From contig JBBRTW010000212.1 of the NCBI GenBank assembly GCA_038244055.1, forward strand, positions 1-11,679: a DNA stretch of 11,679 nucleotides, read 5' to 3'. The DNA is from DASPKW01 sp038244055. GTDB lineage: Bacteria > Planctomycetota > Phycisphaerae > Tepidisphaerales > Tepidisphaeraceae. Position 1 is the first letter of the stretch; the number at the start of each line of letters is the position of its first letter. A program made the translations under genes and the position numbers. Under the pieces are notes generated by a model, which had not been told where the DNA came from, made no database searches, and saw only the letters and a list, made by a program, of their open reading frames with translations. Below are positions 7,281 to 11,679 of this stretch, one piece after another.

Positions 7281-7313
7281 GCGGCCGATGGATAGAATGG
7301 CCGCGAATCGCGG
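7281..7313 (+). promoter_or_regulatory. Two overlapping, mutually exclusive hairpins before the kinase gene
   Basis: GCGGCC (7281-7286) can pair with GGCCGC (7299-7304) across a 12-base loop. CCGCG (7301-7305) can pair with CGCGG (7309-7313) across AAT. The two share 7301-7304, so only one can form. They lie in the 84-base gap just before the kinase Shine-Dalgarno sequence (7322-7326). The layout recalls an attenuator, but no good T-run follows the second hairpin. Confidence 0.3.
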
Positions 7314-7336
7314 ATTTCGATGGAGGATTTGACGAC

Positions 7337-7864
7337 TTGACGCAATCTGCTCAAACATCGTCTGGCAATGGCAGTCCGGCCGACGCCACCGCCGGCATGG
7401 GCGGCCCGGCTATCGAACTCTCGATGACCAGCGAGCCGGCCGGGGTCGCGGTCGTTCGCCGGGCCATCGAATCCCTCTGCGGCGATTGCGGCTTCGATGA
7501 CCGCGATGCCTGCGAGATCGGCCTGTGCGTCAATGAAGCCCTCGCCAACGTCATCCGCCATGCTTACGGCAATGTTCCCGGCAGGCCGATTGCGGTGACG
7601 GCCCAGTGCGATGGCGAGTGGGTGGAAGTTCGGATTCGCGACTGGGGCAATGGCGTGAATCCCGCATTGCTTCCCGAGCGGCCTTATGATCCACTTGAGC
7701 CAGGTGGTCTGGGTTTGATCTGCCTGAAGCGGTGCATGAACGAGGCCCGGTTCGAGCCGCAGCCCGATGGCATGCTGCTGGTGTTGCGGAAGAGGAAGAA
7801 ACAGCCCGGTGCGGATAACGAGAGCGAATGCACCTGCGGCCCTGAACGGAGCGGTCATGAATGA
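7337..7864 (+). CDS. RsbW/SpoIIAB-like anti-sigma factor serine kinase (HATPase_c_2)
   Basis: A 175-residue GHKL-fold ATPase. After about 25 low-complexity residues come the N-box CVNEALANVIRHAYG (64-78, catalytic-type Glu67 and Mg-binding Asn71), the G1 box RDWGNG (101-106) and the G2 box GGLGLICLKRCMNE (123-136). All ATP-site motifs are intact. Family members bind a sigma factor or another target and phosphorylate a STAS-domain antagonist on Ser or Thr. The start is TTG at 7337: a strong GGAGG at 7322-7326 sits ten bases upstream and no ATG is near. Its 3' end overlaps the STAS gene by 8 bases, so the two are a coupled kinase/substrate pair. No sigma factor or PP2C phosphatase gene is in the window, so the usual partner set is incomplete here. 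Confidence 0.85.
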   Translation: MTQSAQTSSGNGSPADATAGMGGPAIELSMTSEPAGVAVVRRAIESLCGDCGFDDRDACEIGLCVNEALANVIRHAYGNVPGRPIAVTAQCDGEWVEVRIRDWGNGVNPALLPERPYDPLEPGGLGLICLKRCMNEARFEPQPDGMLLVLRKRKKQPGADNESECTCGPERSGHE

Positions 7865-8231
7865 AGTGAAGACCGGTGTCGATCTGGTACCCCAGGCGCG
7901 CGTGGAGCAACTGCCGGCCGGCGCGGCCGTGATCTGTTCGGTGCGCGGGGAGATCGACCTGCATAACAGCCCGGAACTGCGCGGGGTGCTTTTGGAACTC
8001 ATCAATACCCATCAGCCGAAAAAGGTGGTTCTCAACCTCGGACAAGTCCCTTACATGGATTCCAGCGCGATCGCGGTTCTGGTCGAGGCGCTGCAAAAAG
8101 TGCGGAAAATCCCCGGCCGGATCTTTTTGACGGATTTGCAGCCGCGCGTGAAAGGGCTGCTGGAGATTGCCCGGCTCGACTCCATTTTCATCGTCTGCAA
8201 GGACGAGGCCGATGCCTTGGCCCGGCAATGA
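7857..8231 (+). CDS. STAS-domain protein (RsbV/SpoIIAA-like antagonist or MlaB-like subunit)
   Basis: A 124-residue single-domain STAS protein. GEIDLHNSPELRGVLLELI (31-49) and VVLNLGQVPYMDSSAIAVLVEAL (57-79) match the family. Ser69/Ser70 in the MDSSA motif occupy the site that is phosphorylated in RsbV/SpoIIAA, although the usual following Gly is Ala71. The start is ATG 7857, with GGAG at 7848-7851 and a 5-base spacer; it overlaps the kinase gene by 8 bases. Downstream lie mlaE and mlaF, whose E. coli complex includes a STAS subunit, MlaB. It may therefore be the kinase's substrate in a sigma-factor switch, a regulator bound to the MlaF ATPase, or both. The position between kinase and transporter is what makes this gene interesting. 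Confidence 0.85.
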   Translation: MNEVKTGVDLVPQARVEQLPAGAAVICSVRGEIDLHNSPELRGVLLELINTHQPKKVVLNLGQVPYMDSSAIAVLVEALQKVRKIPGRIFLTDLQPRVKGLLEIARLDSIFIVCKDEADALARQ

Positions 8232-8233
8232 TC

Positions 8234-8272
8234 TTTGTGGTGCGGGAGCAGGCGGGACGCCCGCACCAAAAA
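8234..8272. repeat. REP-like palindromic element after the STAS gene
   Basis: A perfect 9-bp inverted repeat, TGGTGCGGG (8238-8246) and CCCGCACCA (8260-8268), flanked by TTT on the left and AAAAA on the right that extend the complementarity. Inside is an alternative short hairpin, GGCG-GGA-CGCC (8251-8261). It begins 3 bases after the STAS stop and lies in the 132-base gap before mlaE. The GGCGGGACGCCC core resembles dispersed palindromes I recall from planctomycete and verrucomicrobial genomes. It is not followed by a T-run, so it is more likely a REP-type repeat or RNA-stabilising structure than a terminator. Confidence 0.6.
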
Positions 8273-8363
8273 GTTGAATTCGCGGGCTCGGGTTGGCCTA
8301 AATCGCGGGTACATGCCGAAAATGAAGTAGCGGCGGCGGAGATTCCCGGACCCAAGGATTCAG

Positions 8364-9164
8364 ATGATCGGTGCCACCAGTCCAATTCGATTCGTCCGCG
8401 GGATACTGGAGTTCATCGGCGGCCTGACGCAGCTTCTACTGGCGGCCGCGGTAGCCATGCCCCGCGCCCTGCTCTCCAAGCGCGGCCGGCGTCTGGGATG
8501 GGCCAACCTCTGGGCGCAAATGGACCGCGTGGGGGTCAAGAGCATTCCGATTGTGGTGCTGGTGCTGTTCTGCATCGGGGCGATCCTGGCCCTGCAGATG
8601 GCACCGGTGCTGCGCGAATACGGCAAGATGGATTCGGTGGCGGATGTCATTTCAGTGGCCGTGTTCCGCGAGCTTGGCCCGCTGATCAGCGCGATCGTCC
8701 TGACCGGTTTCGCCGGCGCATCCATCGCGGCCGAGATGGGGACGATGGTCGTCTCCGAAGAAATCGAAGCGCTCGAAGCGCACGCGATCAGCCCGATCCG
8801 CTTCCTGGTGGTTCCGCGGGTCCTGGCGACGACCGTGATGATGACCTGCCTGGGCGTCGTCGGCGATGTGGCGGGCGTGGCGGGGGGATTGACGGTTTCC
8901 TCGGTCTTTCTTGGAACCGGCGCCCAGCAATACTGGAATCACACATTTGAAATTCTGAAACTGCGCGATTTCATCACGGGTCTGCTCAAGGCGGGGGTCT
9001 TCGGATCGCTGATCGCGGGCCTGGCCTGCTATCTCGGGCTGGGCGTCACCGGCGGGGCCGAAGGCGTCGGATCGGCGACGACGCGAACGGTGGTCTACAC
9101 GATCGTCGCGCTGATCGCGGTCGATCTGCTTTTCACGAGCGTGTTTTATTACCTTGGCTTTTGA
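8364..9164 (+). CDS. mlaE: MlaE-family ABC transporter permease (phospholipid transport)
   Basis: A 266-residue inner-membrane permease of the MlaE/Mce-associated YrbE family, of normal length. An amphipathic N-terminal interface helix (about 8-35) is followed by five or so membrane segments. The family signature spans 102-138: FRELGPLISAIVLTGFAGAS, then IAAEMGTMVVSEEIEALE. Residues 190-195 (YWNHTF) and the glycine-rich 226-237 segment near the last helices are also family-like. It would pair with the MlaF ATPase and the MlaD-like MCE protein to move phospholipids between inner and outer membranes. ATG 8364 has AAGGA (8354-8358) five bases upstream. Its stop overlaps the mlaF start (TGATG), implying coupled translation. 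The STAS gene lies 132 bases upstream, separated by a REP-like palindrome. Confidence 0.92.
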   Translation: MIGATSPIRFVRGILEFIGGLTQLLLAAAVAMPRALLSKRGRRLGWANLWAQMDRVGVKSIPIVVLVLFCIGAILALQMAPVLREYGKMDSVADVISVAVFRELGPLISAIVLTGFAGASIAAEMGTMVVSEEIEALEAHAISPIRFLVVPRVLATTVMMTCLGVVGDVAGVAGGLTVSSVFLGTGAQQYWNHTFEILKLRDFITGLLKAGVFGSLIAGLACYLGLGVTGGAEGVGSATTRTVVYTIVALIAVDLLFTSVFYYLGF

Positions 9165-9970
9165 TGCCCGAACCCGCCATCCAAGTTCTCGATGTCACCA
9201 AGCGGTTCGGCTCCCGGACCGTTCTCGATCAAATCCGCCTCGATGTCTTCAAAGGTGAGACGCTGGTGGTCATGGGCGGGTCGGGCTCGGGCAAGTCGAC
9301 CCTGCTGCGGCTGATGAGCGGCAACGTCAAAGCCGATGGGGGGGACATCGTCTCCCTCGGCAAGTCGATCAGCAAAATGGATGACAAGGAACTGGCGGCC
9401 TACCGCAAGAACATCGGCGTGCTTTTTCAATCGGGCGCGCTCTTTAATTCCATGACCGTGGCCGAGAATGTCGGGCTGCCTTTGCGCGAGCATACCGACC
9501 TGCCCGAAGAAACCATCGACATCATGGTCAAGATCAAGCTGGAACTGGTCGGCCTGCGCGAGCACGCGGACAAGATGCCCTCCGAACTCTCCGGCGGCAT
9601 GAAAAAACGCGCCGGGCTGGCGCGGGCGATTTCCCTCGATCCGCAAATCCTCTTCTACGATGAACCCTCGGCCGGCCTCGACCCCGTCACCAGCGCCGAG
9701 ATCGACCAGCTCATCATGGACCTCAACAAGAAGCTCGGCGTCACCAGCGTTGTCGTCACCCACGAAATGGACTCCGCCTTCCGCATCGCCGACCGCATGG
9801 TGCTGCTCGATCGCGGCAAGTTCATCGTCTCGGGAACGCCCGATGAGATGAAGAACTCCGACAACCCTCTCGTCCGGCAGTTCATCTTCGGCCTGACCGA
9901 AGGCCCCCTCACCGAACGCCGCCGCGGCGGTGCCTATGTGGATGACCTGCTGGGGGGGGCGACGGGGTAG
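9164..9970 (+). CDS. mlaF: MlaF-family ABC transporter ATP-binding protein
   Basis: A 268-residue ATPase with all motifs intact: Walker A GGSGSGKST (38-46), Q-loop FQSGALF (88-94), signature LSGGM (142-146), Walker B ILFYDE (162-167), D-loop SAGLDP and H-loop His200. FQSGALFNSMTVAENV is characteristic of the Mla/Mce ATPase group. After VRQFIFGL the protein keeps a C-terminal extension (about 246-268: EGPLTERRRGGAYVDDLLGG). From memory, this parallels the E. coli MlaF tail that wraps the neighbouring protomer close to the STAS subunit MlaB, which would suit a STAS partner here. ATG 9164 overlaps the mlaE stop; a TTG one codon earlier is less likely. It powers lipid movement through MlaE. mlaD follows after 266 repeat-filled bases. 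Confidence 0.92.
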   Translation: MPEPAIQVLDVTKRFGSRTVLDQIRLDVFKGETLVVMGGSGSGKSTLLRLMSGNVKADGGDIVSLGKSISKMDDKELAAYRKNIGVLFQSGALFNSMTVAENVGLPLREHTDLPEETIDIMVKIKLELVGLREHADKMPSELSGGMKKRAGLARAISLDPQILFYDEPSAGLDPVTSAEIDQLIMDLNKKLGVTSVVVTHEMDSAFRIADRMVLLDRGKFIVSGTPDEMKNSDNPLVRQFIFGLTEGPLTERRRGGAYVDDLLGGATG

Positions 9971-9971
9971 G

Positions 9972-10062
9972 GAGATGAGGGTAGAGGGTAGAGGGTAGAG
10001 AGTAGAATGATGAATGATGAATGATGAACGATGCGTGATGAACGATGCGTGATGAACGATGC
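9972..10062. repeat. Array of 13 phased heptamers with changing unit sequence
   Basis: Starting 2 bases after the mlaF stop, the sequence divides into 7-base units without a phase break. The order is GAGATGA, three GGGTAGA (9979-9999), GAGTAGA (10000-10006), three ATGATGA (10007-10027), then alternating ACGATGC and GTGATGA (10028-10062), which amounts to a 14-base super-repeat. A 7-base period held across three unit sequences points to slippage with later divergence, like the short tandem heptamer repeats of cyanobacteria. It contains stops in several frames and is not coding. Its length would move mlaD away from mlaF, and copy number may vary. Confidence 0.85.
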
Positions 10063-10066
10063 GATG

Positions 10067-10117
10067 GTCGTCATCCTGAAGGGAGTCCAGCGACCGAAGG
10101 ATCTTGCCGCGATGACC
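10067..10117. repeat. Probable dispersed extragenic repeat with dyad symmetry
   Basis: GTCATC (10070-10075) and GATGAC (10111-10116) form the outer arms; ATCCT (10073-10077) and AGGAT (10098-10102) are an alternative inner pair. The body, with TCATCCTGAAGGGAG followed by GCGACCGAAGGATCT, resembles a family of dispersed intergenic repeats (TCATCCTGA ... GAAGGATCT) that I recall from several environmental bacterial phyla. It directly follows the heptamer array. The assignment is by memory, without a search. Confidence 0.45.
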
Positions 10118-10130
10118 GGGGCCGTATGAT
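10104..10130 (+). promoter_or_regulatory. Weak candidate promoter for mlaD
   Basis: TATGAT at 10125-10130 matches the -10 consensus in 5 of 6 positions. TTGCCG at 10104-10109 is a poor -35 at a short 15-base spacing. It would give a leader of about 100 bases before the mlaD ATG. The 266-base gap makes a separate promoter plausible, but this site is only suggestive. Confidence 0.2.
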
Positions 10131-10236
10131 TCGCCCGAAGTCGTTCGCGTGAGTTGAATGATCGAAACGACGGTTGATCGAAGACGCTGATAAACGCAAT
10201 GTCTCTTTTCCCGCCCCCCGGGGCTGATGGTGCGAT

Positions 10237-11493
10237 ATGGCAAAGCATGGCTCGGCATTACGCGCAGGTTTGTTGATGCTCACCAGCATCGGCATGGTGG
10301 TCGGCGTCATCATCGCCATCAAGGGCACCTCTTATTTCAGCGATGCCAAGGTCACGCACCTGGTTGCCTTCGATCTCAAGACCGACATCGGCGGCCTGCG
10401 CGTCGGCGATGAAGTCCGCATCGGCGGTTTCAAGGTCGGCGAGGTCGAACGAATCATCCTCAAGGAAGACCAGGACCCCAGGCGGCCGCCGTACTATCTG
10501 GTCATCGCGATCTCGGTGCCCAAGAAATATTCGATCCGCGAAGATGCCGAATTGCGGATCGGCGGAACGCTCACGGGAACGAGCTGGCTCAATTTCGAAT
10601 TCCTCGGCAAGGGAAATGCCCTGCCGGACGAGCAGGTGCTCATCGGCCGGGGAAGTCCAACCGCCGAGTTGCTGGTCAAGGCCCAGAGTCTGGAGCCGCG
10701 TCTTAACAGCATTCTCAAGCAGATCGATGAACAAACGGTCCCCAATATCAACGGCGTGGTTGAAGACGTTAAGAAAAACACCGTGCCGCTGCTCAACCAG
10801 ACCCTCGACAAATACGGCAAAACCGCCGACTCGGCCACCGCCCTCTCCAACGATATCCGGAGCAGCTACAAGCCCATCATCGAAAAGTACAACGCCGTGG
10901 CCGACAAGGCCGTCGCCATGATGGAATCCATCCGCGCCCTCTTCGGCGATACCACCGAGGATTTCCGCACGACCGTCGCCAACCTCCGCAAGGCCACTTC
11001 CGCCTTCTCCGAAAAGCTCCCCGGCATGCTCACCAAGATCGATGGAACGCTCGGCAAGATCGATACCGCCGTCGATCAGGTCAACAAGAGCCTGGTCGAG
11101 CTGCACACCACCGTCGTCAACGCGAAGGAGATCACGGGCAATGCCAGGGAAGTGATCGTCGGCAACCGTTCGAAGATCGATGGCATGATCGATTCGGTGA
11201 AGAAGGCGGGCGACAATCTCAAGAACGCAACCGCCGAAGTTCGCCGCAGCCCGTGGCGGTTGCTTTACAAGCCGGCGCCGGGCGAAGTGACCAACCTCAC
11301 CCTCTACGATTCCGCCCGCCAGTTCGCCGAAGGCGCCAATGACCTCAACGACGCGGCCGCCGCCCTGCGCGATGCGATCAAGAGCGGCAAAGGTTCCGAA
11401 GAGGAGCTCAAACCGCTGATCGATAAACTGGAGAAGAGTTTCTCGGGATTCAAAGAGGTCGAGCAGAAGTTGTGGACGGATGTGAAGGAATAG
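10237..11493 (+). CDS. mlaD: MlaD-like MCE-domain lipid transport protein with long helical C-terminus
   Basis: A 418-residue substrate-binding component of an Mla/Mce transporter. One N-terminal membrane anchor (about 9-29) is followed by a single MCE domain (about 38-138) containing DIGGLRVGDEVRIGGFKVGEVE and LRIGGTLTGTSWLNFEFLG. The remaining 280 residues are polar and strongly helix-forming (TADSATALSNDIRSSYK; GTLGKIDTAVDQVNKSLVEL), ending in a conserved-looking RRSPWRLLYKPAPGEV region and acidic helices. E. coli MlaD is about 183 residues; this layout is closer to MCE proteins whose helical tails assemble into a periplasm-spanning tube. It should anchor in the inner membrane with MlaE/MlaF and carry phospholipid through the periplasm. 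The start ATG 10237 has only a weak GGTG upstream. No MlaC or MlaA gene is visible. Confidence 0.9.
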   Translation: MAKHGSALRAGLLMLTSIGMVVGVIIAIKGTSYFSDAKVTHLVAFDLKTDIGGLRVGDEVRIGGFKVGEVERIILKEDQDPRRPPYYLVIAISVPKKYSIREDAELRIGGTLTGTSWLNFEFLGKGNALPDEQVLIGRGSPTAELLVKAQSLEPRLNSILKQIDEQTVPNINGVVEDVKKNTVPLLNQTLDKYGKTADSATALSNDIRSSYKPIIEKYNAVADKAVAMMESIRALFGDTTEDFRTTVANLRKATSAFSEKLPGMLTKIDGTLGKIDTAVDQVNKSLVELHTTVVNAKEITGNAREVIVGNRSKIDGMIDSVKKAGDNLKNATAEVRRSPWRLLYKPAPGEVTNLTLYDSARQFAEGANDLNDAAAALRDAIKSGKGSEEELKPLIDKLEKSFSGFKEVEQKLWTDVKE

Positions 11494-11495
11494 GG

Positions 11496-11570
<75 letters not shown>

Positions 11571-11585
<15 letters not shown>

Positions 11586-11678
11586 CATGCACTGGTCGAG
11601 TCGGATGGCTTCGATGTTAGGGTACACGATTTCAATTTCGTCCGCCTTCCCGCCGCCCGCGTCGGGCGGTTTTGCGTC
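11571..11678 (-). CDS. Possible C-terminal end of a converging gene entering from the right edge
   Basis: On the minus strand a frame is open from the right edge for 35 codons to TAA at 11573-11571. It reads DAKPPDAGGGKADEI followed by EIVYPNIEAIRLDQCMGNQP, which looks like an ordinary mixed protein C-terminus rather than low-complexity noise. The start lies outside the window, so no family can be named. Against it, the strong plus-strand terminator (11653-11674) would lie inside it, and 35 codons is short enough to be open by chance. Confidence 0.3.
11653..11674 (+). terminator. Intrinsic terminator at the end of the Mla operon region
   Basis: A perfect 7-bp G+C stem, CCGCCCG (11653-11659) and CGGGCGG (11663-11669), with a 3-base CGT loop, is followed by TTTT (11670-11673). 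On the plus strand this is a standard Rho-independent terminator. It lies 160 bases after the mlaD stop and would end the plus-strand transcript. The short U-run limits certainty. Confidence 0.6.
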
Positions 11679-11679
11679 A

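Noticed and set aside
7277..8228. Two long minus-strand open frames opposite the kinase and STAS genes
   Set aside because: The plus strand has intact kinase and STAS motifs with good ribosome-binding sites; the antisense products show no recognisable features.
7767..8231. Longer STAS protein starting at 7767
   Set aside because: It would overlap the kinase gene by almost 100 bases. ATG 7857 has GGAG at the right spacing and begins where the STAS homology reasonably begins.
8238..8268. Intrinsic terminator between the STAS gene and mlaE
   Set aside because: The hairpin is followed by A residues rather than T residues on the plus strand, and there is no T-run on the minus strand either.
9972..10062. 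CRISPR array
   Set aside because: The units are contiguous 7-base repeats with no spacers and no cas genes nearby.
9149..10258. 369-codon open frame on the minus strand opposite mlaF and the repeat-rich gap
   Set aside because: It is the antisense of a clear ABC ATPase, and its N-terminal region is repeat-derived His/Ser/Ile runs.

Overview
This window appears to come from a diderm, fairly G+C-rich bacterium. I lean towards Planctomycetota or a related PVC lineage, at low to moderate confidence. The reasons are the Mla-type lipid transport genes (which imply an outer membrane), a short HEAT-repeat protein of a style common in planctomycetes, an RsbW-like kinase/STAS pair, and heptameric and palindromic intergenic repeats. 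No rRNA, tRNA, CRISPR array or complete transposon is visible.

Left half (about 1-6472): part of a surface-polysaccharide locus of the Wzx/Wzy type. On the minus strand, in transcription order, are an O-antigen ligase/polymerase-like membrane protein (5066-6472) and a GT4 glycosyltransferase (3771-5039). Further left on the same strand are a Wzx-like flippase (1282-2640) and a GT2-like glycosyltransferase (323-1285), which share an ATGA stop/start overlap. They are followed by a possible small exported protein (95-283) and the first three codons of a gene that leaves the window at the left edge. An FkbM-family methyltransferase (2846-3652, plus strand) is wedged between the two minus-strand pairs; part of it is clearly AT-richer than the right half. 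Together these genes would build, decorate, flip and polymerise a lipid-linked glycan. No initiating sugar-phosphate transferase or Wzz chain-length regulator is in view.

Junction (6473-6883): a 411-base non-coding stretch with a candidate promoter for each direction and an imperfect 31-bp tandem repeat.

Right half (6884-11493), all plus strand: a small HEAT-repeat envelope protein, an RsbW/SpoIIAB-like ATP-binding kinase (TTG start), a STAS-domain protein overlapping it by 8 bases, then an MlaE permease, an MlaF ATPase (TGATG overlap with mlaE) and a long MlaD-like MCE protein. The best candidate for something new is this coupling. A serine-kinase/STAS partner-switching pair sits directly ahead of an Mla transporter, where an MlaB-like STAS subunit would be expected. 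This suggests lipid transport gated by STAS phosphorylation.

Intergenic spaces of the right half are repeat-rich. There is a REP-like palindrome after the STAS gene, thirteen successive 7-base units of changing sequence but constant phase between mlaF and mlaD, a second and different heptamer array just after mlaD, and a strong intrinsic terminator at the right edge. That terminator may lie inside the 3' end of a converging gene.
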